Position numbers and translations under genes: made by a program. From NCBI GenBank assembly GCA_002591745.1, contig PDLQ01000020.1, positions 1-64,000 of the forward strand: DNA of 64,000 nt. The letters run 5' to 3'. Of this stretch, positions 17,757 to 26,070 are shown one piece after another (position 1 is the stretch's first letter; each line of letters starts with the position of its first letter). The notes below the pieces were generated by a model, which had not been told where the DNA came from, did not search any database, and was given only the letters and a program-made list of their open reading frames with translations. The DNA is from Lewinellaceae bacterium SD302 (GTDB lineage: Bacteria; Bacteroidota; Bacteroidia; Chitinophagales; Saprospiraceae).

Positions 17757-17761
17757 TCCAC

Positions 17762-18679
17762 ATGGACTACCACGTACCGGTACTGGCCGACGAATGCGTC
17801 GAGCAACTTCAAATTCGCCCCGAAGGAGTCTACGTCGACGTAACCTTCGGTGGGGGTGGCCACAGCCGCCTCATCCTTAATAAGGCGGGTGATGACCCCA
17901 TTCGCCTCTTTGGTTTCGACCAGGATGAGGATGCCAGGGCCAACGACCTGACCGAAGACGATCGTTTTACTTTCGTAGCCGCCAATTTTCGTCACCTCAA
18001 GCGCTATCTGCGCCTTTACGGGGTGACGCAAATCGACGGACTGCTGGCTGACCTGGGGGTTTCTTCCCATCAGTTCAACCAGCCGGAACGCGGGTTCAGT
18101 TTTCGCTTCGATGCGGATCTGGATATGCGGATGGGCACGGCCGCTGATCGCTCGGCTGCCGACGTCGTTAATCAGTATTCCGCCGAGGACTTGCAAAAAG
18201 TTTTTGGTGAATACGGCGAAGTCCGAAACTCCCGTACGCTGGCCCAAGCCATTGTACAGGCGCGTGAGGAAAAGTCTATCGCTACGATCAATGACCTGCT
18301 CAACGTCATGGAACCCTACGTGCGCGGACAGCGACCCCGCTATCTCGCCCAGGTTTTCCAGGCATTGCGGATCGAAGTAAACGACGAGATCGGTGCCCTG
18401 CGCGAACTATTCGAACAAGCCACAGAGCTGCTGAAGCCCGGTGGTCGGTTAGTCGTGTTGAGTTACCACTCGCTCGAAGATCGAATGACGAAGAATATAC
18501 TCCGCAGCGGAAACGCGGAAGGGAAGGTGAACAAGGATTTTTACGGCAACATTGACCGGCCGTATAAGATCATTACCAAAAAACCCATCCTGCCAACCGA
18601 AGAGGAGCAAGCCCGTAACTCAAGGTCCCGCAGTGCTAAGCTGAGGGTAGGGGAAAGGGTGCAAGAGCGAAGCTCTTGA
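17762..18679 (+). CDS. rsmH: 16S rRNA (cytosine-1402 N4)-methyltransferase
   Basis: RsmH (MraW), 305 residues, methylates the N4 of C1402 in 16S rRNA using SAM. It starts with the family's HVPVL motif. The SAM-binding motif DVTFGGGGHS lies near residue 27, and LADLGVSSHQ and the C-terminal VLSYHSLEDR block are intact. Full length for the family. It is the second gene of the dcw cluster, 5 nt after mraZ. The gap to the next gene contains a long hairpin. Confidence 0.97.
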   Translation: MDYHVPVLADECVEQLQIRPEGVYVDVTFGGGGHSRLILNKAGDDPIRLFGFDQDEDARANDLTEDDRFTFVAANFRHLKRYLRLYGVTQIDGLLADLGVSSHQFNQPERGFSFRFDADLDMRMGTAADRSAADVVNQYSAEDLQKVFGEYGEVRNSRTLAQAIVQAREEKSIATINDLLNVMEPYVRGQRPRYLAQVFQALRIEVNDEIGALRELFEQATELLKPGGRLVVLSYHSLEDRMTKNILRSGNAEGKVNKDFYGNIDRPYKIITKKPILPTEEEQARNSRSRSAKLRVGERVQERSS

Positions 18680-18682
18680 GTG

Positions 18683-18756
18683 GTCTTACGGTCCTACAGT
18701 CTTACGGGCCGCTTTAGCGTGCCAGAGCGACCCGTGAGACTGTAGGGCCATAAGAC
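18683..18756. repeat. Long imperfect hairpin between rsmH and ftsL
   Basis: Arms at 18683-18708 and 18731-18756 (26 nt each) pair with about three mismatches around a 22-nt loop, and almost fill the intergenic gap. There is no T-run, so it is not a classical terminator. It could be an RNA processing or attenuation element, or a mobile palindromic unit. Confidence 0.75.
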
Positions 18757-18778
18757 TGTAAATACAAGGTGTGATATT

Positions 18779-19123
18779 ATGGCAAAGCGCAAAAAGCCGG
18801 AGGGAATCTTCGGCAGTAACATCCCGGCGCTCATTCTGAGCAACATTGGTTACCTCGCCTTTCTGGGCGGGCTGGCCCTGGTGTACATCGGTAACGCCCA
18901 CTACGCCGAAACAAACGTGCGTAAGATTCAGACACTGGAACGGGAAATTAAAGAACAACGCTGGACATATATGTCGCTCATGAGCGAGAACATGCACAAC
19001 GGGCTTCGCTCCGAGGTGATGGACCGCGTTAAGGACGATGGCCTGCGTCTGCACCGGGGCAAACCTAAAAAGGTAATTGTTCAGCCATCTGATCTGGAAC
19101 CCCTTAAAATCCCTGCGAAATAA
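18779..19123 (+). CDS. FtsL-like septum protein
   Basis: A 114-residue single-pass membrane protein in the position of ftsL. A basic N-terminus (MAKRKKPEG) precedes a transmembrane helix (about 17-41), then a short coiled coil (about 48-72, RKIQTLEREIKEQRW) and a periplasmic tail. Sequence conservation of FtsL/FtsB proteins is poor, so the call rests on topology and on its place between rsmH and ftsI. It would join FtsQ and FtsB in activating the FtsWI synthase. Its stop codon abuts the ftsI ATG (TAAATG). Confidence 0.8.
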   Translation: MAKRKKPEGIFGSNIPALILSNIGYLAFLGGLALVYIGNAHYAETNVRKIQTLEREIKEQRWTYMSLMSENMHNGLRSEVMDRVKDDGLRLHRGKPKKVIVQPSDLEPLKIPAK

Positions 19124-21271
19124 ATGGCACTAACCGTTAAGAACGATGTGTTATTGCGCGTGTACGTAGTACTCGCTGTGCTGATCGGACCGATCGCGGG
19201 CCTGCTTATGTACCGTACCGTAGACATTGCCGTACTCAACAAGGCCGAGAGTCTGGAGGAAAGCGATCTCTACGTCAAAGAGGTGCCCGTGGAAGCCGAA
19301 CGTGGAAACGTTTACAGCCACGATGGTAATCTGTTGGCTACTTCAGTACCATATTTCGAACTTCATTTCGATCCCTTCGTGGCTCCACCCCGCGTTTACT
19401 ACAAAAAGCTGGACTCCCTGGCTTATCTGCTGGCTCACGAATTGAACGACGGTCTTACCGTTGGTGCCTGGCGCGATAGCTTACTCTCCATCCGCGACAG
19501 CACCAGTGCTCGTCCGGTTTCCCGCTACGTGAAACTGGCCAACGCCGTGGATTTCGCCTCTCTGCGCCGAATTCAGGAATTCCCCATTTTTAACCTGGGC
19601 CGCTTTCGGGGTGGATTGATCCCTCAGAAACGAAGCGAGCGCAAACGCCCCTTTGGTATGCTGGGCAGCCGTACGGTAGGTTATTCGACCAAGCCGTCGG
19701 CCCGCTTCCCTAATGGCCGGAAGGTTGGCGTGGAAGGTGCTTTCGACAAAGAGCTGGCGGGCAAAAGCGGAAAGGCCAAAATGTTTCGCGTAGACCCGAA
19801 GAACGACCTCTGGATGCCGGTCGAAGACCTGAGTGTCGTGGAATCGACGGTAGGGGAGGATGTCTACACGACTATCGACGTGAACATGCAGGACATCGCC
19901 GAAAACGCCCTGTTGCGGGCCGCTCGGATTCACAAACCCGAATGGGGCACCGCCATCGTAATGGACGTAAAAACCGGAGCGGTACGCGCCATCGCCAATC
20001 TGGGCGAGACGACCGATGGTAAGAATTACTACGAGATGTTCAACTACGCCATCGCCATGGCAACCGAACCCGGCTCTACCTTTAAGCTGGCCACCATGAT
20101 GGCACTGCTGGAGGATGGCTACGTTACCCTGGACAGCGAAGTGGATATCGAGCATGGCATTAAGGAATTCTATGATCGTACCCTGCGCGATGATAATCCC
20201 CTGAGCAAACGCTGGGACACCATCACCGTGCAAAAGGCCTTCGAGCAATCCTCGAACGTAGGTATGGCTAAACTGGTTGACAGTTTCTACCACTACAATG
20301 AATTCAGCGACCGTCTGAAAAGCTTCCACCTCAACGATCAGCTTGGGCTGGAAATTGAAGGCGAGGCATCCAGCCTGATTTCCGATACCAGCTTTTCCAC
20401 CTTCTCCGGGGTGTCCAAGGCCTGGATGGCCATCGGCTACGAGTCATTGCTGACTCCACTGCAAATGCTCACATTCTATAATGCCGTAGCCAACGATGGC
20501 AAAATGATGAAGCCATACTTCGTAGACCGCGTGGCCAAGGAAGGAAAAGTCTCTCAGCAGTTTGCCCCCACGGTGATCGACGAGCAGATCGCCAGCCGCC
20601 GGACTATCGACCAGCTGCAGCTATTGCTAGAAGGAGTAGTGGAACGCGGCACTGCTAAAAAGCTGAAAACCAACAATTACCGCTTCGCCGGTAAGACCGG
20701 AACCAGTCAGCAGAATTACGGTCGCCGCCGGGGCAAGAAGAAATATCAGGCCAGCTTCGCCGGCTATTTTCCGGCCGATAACCCCCGTTACAGCGCCATC
20801 GTGGTCATCTATAATCCCCGCAGTGGTGCTTACTACGGTGGCGAGGTCGCCGGCCCGGTTTTCCGTGAGATCGCCGACAAGGCCTACAATGCCATGATCG
20901 ATATCCACGAGCCACTCAATCGCGGTCCTAAACCAGTGCTTTACGCGAGCCAGCTGCCTCAGAATGATGCCGGCAAGGCCGAAGAACTGAGCCGGGTACT
21001 TGATTTCGTGAATGTAGAACTGGATACGCTGCCACCCACCAGCATGGCCCGTCTGATAGCCGAAGAAGAAAAAATTGGTTTCCAGGCCATCGTGCCCGCT
21101 AACCAGCAATACCCCAACGTAAAAGGTATGCGCCTACGCGACGCCATCTTCTTGCTGGAAAACAAAGGCTACGTCGTACACCCCAAAGGTGTGGGCCGGG
21201 TCGTCCGCATGGAATGGCACAGCGATGGCCAGGGTGGAAGAGGAAAAGACGTAGACCTCTATCTAAGGTGA
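19124..21271 (+). CDS. ftsI: Septal transpeptidase FtsI (class B PBP) with PASTA domain
   Basis: A 715-residue penicillin-binding protein that cross-links septal peptidoglycan. One N-terminal transmembrane helix (about 9-29) is followed by a PBP dimerisation domain (from about 50, EAERGNVYSHDGNLLA). The transpeptidase domain carries all three active-site motifs: EPGSTFKLA (SxxK, about residue 315), SSNVG (SxN, about 377) and KTGTSQ (about 525). A single C-terminal PASTA domain (about 660-715, PNVKGMRLRDAIFLLENKGY) is present, as in many Bacteroidota FtsI proteins. It follows the ftsL-like gene without a gap and acts with FtsW, encoded downstream. Confidence 0.96.
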   Translation: MALTVKNDVLLRVYVVLAVLIGPIAGLLMYRTVDIAVLNKAESLEESDLYVKEVPVEAERGNVYSHDGNLLATSVPYFELHFDPFVAPPRVYYKKLDSLAYLLAHELNDGLTVGAWRDSLLSIRDSTSARPVSRYVKLANAVDFASLRRIQEFPIFNLGRFRGGLIPQKRSERKRPFGMLGSRTVGYSTKPSARFPNGRKVGVEGAFDKELAGKSGKAKMFRVDPKNDLWMPVEDLSVVESTVGEDVYTTIDVNMQDIAENALLRAARIHKPEWGTAIVMDVKTGAVRAIANLGETTDGKNYYEMFNYAIAMATEPGSTFKLATMMALLEDGYVTLDSEVDIEHGIKEFYDRTLRDDNPLSKRWDTITVQKAFEQSSNVGMAKLVDSFYHYNEFSDRLKSFHLNDQLGLEIEGEASSLISDTSFSTFSGVSKAWMAIGYESLLTPLQMLTFYNAVANDGKMMKPYFVDRVAKEGKVSQQFAPTVIDEQIASRRTIDQLQLLLEGVVERGTAKKLKTNNYRFAGKTGTSQQNYGRRRGKKKYQASFAGYFPADNPRYSAIVVIYNPRSGAYYGGEVAGPVFREIADKAYNAMIDIHEPLNRGPKPVLYASQLPQNDAGKAEELSRVLDFVNVELDTLPPTSMARLIAEEEKIGFQAIVPANQQYPNVKGMRLRDAIFLLENKGYVVHPKGVGRVVRMEWHSDGQGGRGKDVDLYLR

Positions 21272-21316
21272 CCCGCACAAACACTGAACAACTAATATCC
21301 TACATCAAATATTAAA

Positions 21317-22798
21317 ATGCACTTACAGCACCTCATCCAGGACCTCAAACCACTTGCCCACCGCGGCGAGTTGGCTGGTCTGTGGGTCGAGGGAGTAGCT
21401 TTTGATAGCCGTAAAGTGCAGACCGATTTCCTCTTCGTAGCTGTTCCAGGGACCAAAGTAGATGGTTTTGACTTCATAGAAGCAGTGCTTGAGAAAGGAG
21501 CGGCGGTGATTATCACCGAAAGAAAGCTCACCGAAGTACCGGAAAGCGGGGCTACCGTTATTCAGGTAGAGGATGCCGCCGCCAGTCTGGCGATCCTGGC
21601 CGAACGTTGGTACGACCAACCAAGTAAAGGGCTGAAACTTATCGGAGTCACCGGTACAAATGGCAAGACGACGGTAACTACCCTGATGCACGATCTTTTT
21701 ACTGATCTGGGTTATAAATGTGGCCTGCTGTCTACGGTGGAAATAAGGATCGGAACGGAGAAGAGAACGGCTACCCATACCACGCCGGATGCTCTTTCCA
21801 TCAGCGGTAACCTGGCTGAGATGGCTGATTTTGGCGTCGACTACGTATTCATGGAAGTAAGCTCACATGCCCAGTCTCAGAAAAGAACCGCCGGTCTTCA
21901 TTTCACGGGTGGGGTATTCACCAACATGAGCCACGATCACCTGGACTACCATGGCAGCTTCCGGGAATACATCGACGCCAAAAAATCCTTCTTCGACGGG
22001 CTCGGAAAGGAATCTTTTGCCCTGGTAAACATCGACGACAAGCGCGGCGAGGTAATGATTCAGAACAGCAAAGCGAACAAAAAACGCTATAGTCTGCGCC
22101 AGTTAACTGACTTTCACGCTAAAGTGCTGGACAATAGCGCCGAAGGCCTTCATCTGACCATAAATGGTACGGAAGTGTACACCCAGTTGCTCGGTCGGTT
22201 CAATGCCTACAACATCCTGGCCACCTACGGCACTGCTACTTTGCTAGGACAAAACGAGACAGAAGTCCTGACTTCCCTGAGTAAGCTCAAAGCTGCTAGC
22301 GGAAGACTGGACATTCTGCGCCACCCCCAAACCGGGCTGACCGCGGTGGTGGACTACGCCCATACACCTGACGCTTTGGAAAACGTGCTGGAAACCCTGC
22401 GTGACCTGCTGCCCAAGAGCAGTGAGGAACACAAACTGGTCTGTGTTGTCGGAGCCGGTGGTGACCGCGATAAAACCAAGCGCCCCGAGATGGCAAAAAT
22501 TGCCGCCCGCCTCGCCGATTACGTCATTTTGACCAGCGATAACCCCCGCAGCGAAGACCCCAACGCTATTCTGGACGATATGGAAGCCGGACTGACCGGA
22601 GCCCCGAACTGGAATATTCGCCGGGAGGCCGATCGCCGTAAAGCTATCCAGCTGGCGGTGCAGGTAGCCACACCCCGTTCCATCGTATTGGTGGCGGGCA
22701 AAGGGCACGAAACTTACCAGGAAATCAAGGGAGAACGCTTTCCCTTCGATGACAAAGAAGAATTAATCAAGGCTTTCACTCAATATCCCCGGAACTGA
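21317..22798 (+). CDS. murE: UDP-MurNAc-L-Ala-D-Glu:meso-DAP ligase
   Basis: MurE, 493 residues, adds the third amino acid to the UDP-MurNAc peptide. The ATP-binding loop GVTGTNGKTT lies near residue 113. The DNPR motif (TSDNPRSEDP, about residue 408), diagnostic of meso-diaminopimelate-specific enzymes, is present, so the peptidoglycan should be of the meso-DAP type. The stop overlaps the mraY start by 1 nt (TGATG). An inverted CAAAGTAGCA copy encodes part of the loop ATYGTATLLGQNE in the central domain. Confidence 0.97.
   Translation: MHLQHLIQDLKPLAHRGELAGLWVEGVAFDSRKVQTDFLFVAVPGTKVDGFDFIEAVLEKGAAVIITERKLTEVPESGATVIQVEDAAASLAILAERWYDQPSKGLKLIGVTGTNGKTTVTTLMHDLFTDLGYKCGLLSTVEIRIGTEKRTATHTTPDALSISGNLAEMADFGVDYVFMEVSSHAQSQKRTAGLHFTGGVFTNMSHDHLDYHGSFREYIDAKKSFFDGLGKESFALVNIDDKRGEVMIQNSKANKKRYSLRQLTDFHAKVLDNSAEGLHLTINGTEVYTQLLGRFNAYNILATYGTATLLGQNETEVLTSLSKLKAASGRLDILRHPQTGLTAVVDYAHTPDALENVLETLRDLLPKSSEEHKLVCVVGAGGDRDKTKRPEMAKIAARLADYVILTSDNPRSEDPNAILDDMEAGLTGAPNWNIRREADRRKAIQLAVQVATPRSIVLVAGKGHETYQEIKGERFPFDDKEELIKAFTQYPRN
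22234..22243 (-). repeat. CAAAGTAGCA motif copy
   Basis: Inside murE; context GTTTTGTCCTAG then core then GTGCC. Confidence 0.9.
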
Positions 22799-24054
22799 TG
22801 CTGATCTACCTCACAGAATGGTTGCGTGACTTGCTGGGTGATTTGCCCGGGGCCAACCTGTTCCGTTTCCTGAGCTTCCGGGCCGGGCTGGCAATCATCA
22901 TCTCCTTGCTCATCAGTATGGTATCCGGCGGCCGTATCATTGGTTGGCTGCGCCGGATGCAGATGGGCGAGAGTGTTCGTGATCTGGGGCTGGATGGTCA
23001 AAAACAAAAAGAAGGGACCCCCACGATGGGCGGGCTGATTATCATCCTGGCAATCGTGGTGCCTTGTCTGCTGGTCTCTAAGTTGGACAACATCTACGTG
23101 ATCACCATGCTGGTGGCTACCATCTGGATGGCAGGCATTGGCTTTATTGATGATTACCTGAAGATCAAACGCAAGAACAAGGACGGGCTGGCCGGAAAAT
23201 TCAAGATTTTAGGTCAAGTCGGTTTAGGTGTGTTCATCAGTTTGGTCATGCTCTTTAGCGAGCAAATCGTAGTGCGGATGGATGTTAACGAAGCTACCGC
23301 GGCCGGTATTTCCACCGAGCAAATGGTGGGCCAGCCTGCTACGATTCAATTGGATGAAGGCGGTACCGTCACTCGCGCCAATTTCCGCACCCAGCTGACC
23401 AACTTCCCTTTCCTGAAGGGTAGCGTGTTCAACTACGAAAACCTGTTTCACCTGGGCCGCAACCTGGTCTGGATCCTGTTTATACCGTTGATTGTATTCA
23501 TCATTACGGCAATCAGCAACGCCGCCAACCTCACCGATGGTCTGGATGGCCTGGCTACCGGCGTAAGTGCTATCAGTGCTACGGTGCTGACGGTCTTTGC
23601 CTACGTGGGAAGTAACGCCATTATTGCCAATTACCTGGGTATTCTGCATTTGCCGGGCACCGAAGAATTGGTGATCTACAGTGCCTGCCTGGTGGGGGCT
23701 TGCCTTGGTTTTCTCTGGCACAACAGCTTCCCCGCCGCCGTCTTCATGGGCGATACGGGTAGCCTTGCCCTGGGCGGCGTCATTGCCAGTCTGGCCGTAC
23801 TTCTCCGCAAGGAATGGTTGCTGCCGATCCTATGCGGCATTTTCGTACTGGAAAATCTCTCGGTGATCATTCAGGTCACCTATTTCAAATACACTAAACG
23901 TAAATACGGGGAAGGCCGTAGAATCTTCCTGATGTCACCATTACACCATCACTACCAAAAGAAAGGCATGAGCGAGGTCAAGATCGTTACACGCTTCTGG
24001 ATCGTAGCGATTTTGTTTGCGGTGGGGGCGATTTTGTCATTGAAACTGAGATGA
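22798..24054 (+). CDS. mraY: Phospho-MurNAc-pentapeptide translocase
   Basis: MraY, 418 residues, transfers phospho-MurNAc-pentapeptide to undecaprenyl phosphate to make lipid I. It is a polytopic inner-membrane protein with about ten hydrophobic segments. Signature segments are present: TPTMGG (about 78), FIDDYLK (about 121), NLTDGLDGL (about 244), FMGDTGSLALGG (about 317) and the histidine cluster PLHHHY near the C-terminus. It is longer than the E. coli enzyme (360) because of a loop of about 60 residues around 155-215, as is usual in Bacteroidota. Confidence 0.97.
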   Translation: MLIYLTEWLRDLLGDLPGANLFRFLSFRAGLAIIISLLISMVSGGRIIGWLRRMQMGESVRDLGLDGQKQKEGTPTMGGLIIILAIVVPCLLVSKLDNIYVITMLVATIWMAGIGFIDDYLKIKRKNKDGLAGKFKILGQVGLGVFISLVMLFSEQIVVRMDVNEATAAGISTEQMVGQPATIQLDEGGTVTRANFRTQLTNFPFLKGSVFNYENLFHLGRNLVWILFIPLIVFIITAISNAANLTDGLDGLATGVSAISATVLTVFAYVGSNAIIANYLGILHLPGTEELVIYSACLVGACLGFLWHNSFPAAVFMGDTGSLALGGVIASLAVLLRKEWLLPILCGIFVLENLSVIIQVTYFKYTKRKYGEGRRIFLMSPLHHHYQKKGMSEVKIVTRFWIVAILFAVGAILSLKLR

Positions 24055-24082
24055 GATTGGAGATTGGAAATTAGAGATTGGA
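24053..24082 (+). repeat. Left arm of the simple repeat flanking the four-helix-bundle gene
   Basis: GAGATTGG-type phrases are repeated three times starting at the mraY stop codon. The reverse complement matches the right arm at 24563-24600 with few differences. Confidence 0.75.
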
Positions 24083-24123
24083 CTGCTCGTTACACGAGTA
24101 CCCGCTCTCACAAATAAACTAAT

Positions 24124-24561
24124 ATGGCTAAACGACACAACTTCAGAAATCTTAACATCTACAACCAAGGCATTGAGTTGGCGGTGAAGATCTACAATTT
24201 AACTAAGTCTTGGCCGAAGGAAGAAATCTATGGTCTCACTAGCCAAGTCCGTCGGAGTAGTTACTCTATTTCTTCGAACGTTGCGGAGGGTTCAGCTAAA
24301 AGCTCGGATAAAGATTTCAAAAGGTTCCTAGAAATCTCCATGGGAAGTGCTTTTGAAGCAGAGACTCAATTAATTATTGCTGAACGCCTCGGCTTTTGCA
24401 AAGGTGAAGAGTATGAAACCATTATTCAAGAGCTACAGCAAGAGCAAAGAATGCTCAGAGGTATGATTGAAAAACTCAGAAATAAAATCAGTGGTAATAC
24501 GCTGAAAACTATCAGTGCCTCAATTGCCGTAACCAGCACTTTGTGGTATTTCCTGTCATAA
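24124..24561 (+). CDS. Four-helix-bundle protein (S23/IVP family)
   Basis: A 145-residue protein of the four-helix-bundle family first seen as 23S rRNA intervening-sequence ORFs and related in fold to the Avd protein of diversity-generating retroelements. Characteristic segments are NLNIYNQGIELAVKIYNLTK, LTSQVRRSSYSISSNVAEG and RFLEISMGSAFEAETQL. Its cellular role is unknown; a nucleic-acid-binding adaptor is the usual suggestion. It sits inside the dcw cluster between mraY and murD, where no such gene belongs, and is flanked by inverted GATTGGAGA-type repeats. Its sequence is more AT-rich than the neighbouring mur genes. It therefore looks like an inserted cassette. The C-terminal tail (ASIAVTSTLWYFLS) is hydrophobic. 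Confidence 0.93.
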   Translation: MAKRHNFRNLNIYNQGIELAVKIYNLTKSWPKEEIYGLTSQVRRSSYSISSNVAEGSAKSSDKDFKRFLEISMGSAFEAETQLIIAERLGFCKGEEYETIIQELQQEQRMLRGMIEKLRNKISGNTLKTISASIAVTSTLWYFLS

Positions 24562-24562
24562 A

Positions 24563-24600
24563 TCCAATCTCCAATCTCTAATCTCCAACTTCCAATCTCT
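24563..24600 (-). repeat. Right arm of the simple repeat flanking the four-helix-bundle gene
   Basis: TCCAATCTC-type phrases are repeated four times, in inverted orientation to the left arm at 24053-24082, and end 3 nt before the murD start. Confidence 0.75.
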
Positions 24601-24603
24601 TAA

Positions 24604-26070
24604 ATGAAACCAGAAACAATAATCCTCGGAGCCGGTGAATCCGGCGTTGGCGCGGCCCTACTGGCCCGTTGGCTCGGCGAACGTACGTTCGTATCGGATG
24701 CCGGTACGCCGAACGGGCGGTTCATGTCCGAACTGTTCGATGCGGGGATTGAGTATGAGGTGGAAGGACACGATAAAAAACGGATTCTGGAGGCCGGTCT
24801 GGTGATCAAAAGTCCCGGAATTCCGGATAGCGTGGCGTTAATTATAGAACTGCGGACCAAGGGTATTGAAGTGATCTCCGAAATAGAGTATGCTTACCGT
24901 CATTTACCCGGCAACAGTAAGCTGGTGGCCATTACAGGCAGTAATGGTAAAACGACCACGACCATGCTGACGGATCATTTGTTACGCAGCGGCGGCGTAA
25001 ATGTGAAGATGGGGGGCAACGTGGGGGTGAGCTTCGCCAGACTAGTTTTGGAACACCTCCAGGAGGTAGCGCAAACACCGAGCGAGGACACCCAAATCAA
25101 AATTCAGGAATCAGTCTACGTACTGGAACTTTCCTCCTTCCAACTGGACGGCATCGTCAGCTTCCGCCCCGATATCGCTACGGTGCTTAACATCACCCCG
25201 GACCACCTGGACCGTTACGACTATGAACTGAGTAAATACGCCGACAGCAAACTCCGCATCGGTATGAATCAGACGACGGATGATCTACTGTTGGTTCATT
25301 ATAACGACGAGACGACGGTCAACGCCGTCAGACGGGCAGAACTGCTGGCCAGGGTGGATGAAATCCGTGATGACCAGATCGAAGAAAATGGACGCTTGTA
25401 CAGTGACGTCGATAGTTTCAGCTTAGTTAGTACCAAGTTGCGCGGCCGTCATAATGCCTTGAATGCGCTGTTTGCCATTCGGATCGCTCAGGAACTGGAA
25501 CTGGACCAGGCGACCATTCAAACCGGGCTGGATACTTTCGAGCCCGCCGCACACCGTATGGAGGCCGTCGCGATGGTCAATAAAGTACAGTACATCAACG
25601 ACAGCAAGGCGACCAACGTGGACGCTACATTCTTCGCTCTGGATGCCATGACCACCCCGGTGATCTGGATTGCCGGTGGTACGGATAAGGGTAACGATTA
25701 TACACCAATATTACCACTGGCCGCCGAAAAGGTGCGGGCACTGATCTGCCTGGGGGTAGACAACGAAAAAATAATGACCGCTTTCAATGAGAGCGTAGGG
25801 CTTATCTCCGAAGCTAGAAGTATGGGCGCCGCCATTAATCAGGCGCGACAACTCGCACAGGTCGGTGACACGGTACTACTGAGTCCTGCCTGTGCCAGTT
25901 TCGACCTGTTTAACAACTACATCGACCGGGGTGATCAGTTCCGGGAACAAGTGCAGGCCCTGTTGGTCGCAGCGCCGGAAGCAATCACTCCTCCGATCAG
26001 CACTGCTACCCCGTCCGCCTCAACGTCAGGCCGGGCAGGTTTGAAGACCCCTAAAAACCCCGCATCATGA
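24604..26070 (+). CDS. murD: UDP-MurNAc-L-alanine:D-glutamate ligase
   Basis: MurD, 488 residues, adds D-Glu to UDP-MurNAc-L-Ala. The N-terminal Rossmann-like domain starts with ILGAGESGVGAALL. The ATP-binding loop ITGSNGKTTTT lies near residue 114, and ATVLNITPDHLDRYD and the C-terminal domain (YINDSKATNVDATFFAL, LLSPACASFDLFNNY) are intact. It is longer than most MurD proteins because of a Ser/Thr/Pro-rich tail of about 35 residues that has no known function. It overlaps ftsW by 4 nt (ATGA). Confidence 0.97.
   Translation: MKPETIILGAGESGVGAALLARWLGERTFVSDAGTPNGRFMSELFDAGIEYEVEGHDKKRILEAGLVIKSPGIPDSVALIIELRTKGIEVISEIEYAYRHLPGNSKLVAITGSNGKTTTTMLTDHLLRSGGVNVKMGGNVGVSFARLVLEHLQEVAQTPSEDTQIKIQESVYVLELSSFQLDGIVSFRPDIATVLNITPDHLDRYDYELSKYADSKLRIGMNQTTDDLLLVHYNDETTVNAVRRAELLARVDEIRDDQIEENGRLYSDVDSFSLVSTKLRGRHNALNALFAIRIAQELELDQATIQTGLDTFEPAAHRMEAVAMVNKVQYINDSKATNVDATFFALDAMTTPVIWIAGGTDKGNDYTPILPLAAEKVRALICLGVDNEKIMTAFNESVGLISEARSMGAAINQARQLAQVGDTVLLSPACASFDLFNNYIDRGDQFREQVQALLVAAPEAITPPISTATPSASTSGRAGLKTPKNPAS

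Noticed and set aside
24053-24600. Insertion sequence with terminal inverted repeats
   Set aside because: There is no transposase; the flanks are simple phrase repeats rather than defined termini, and no target-site duplication was seen.
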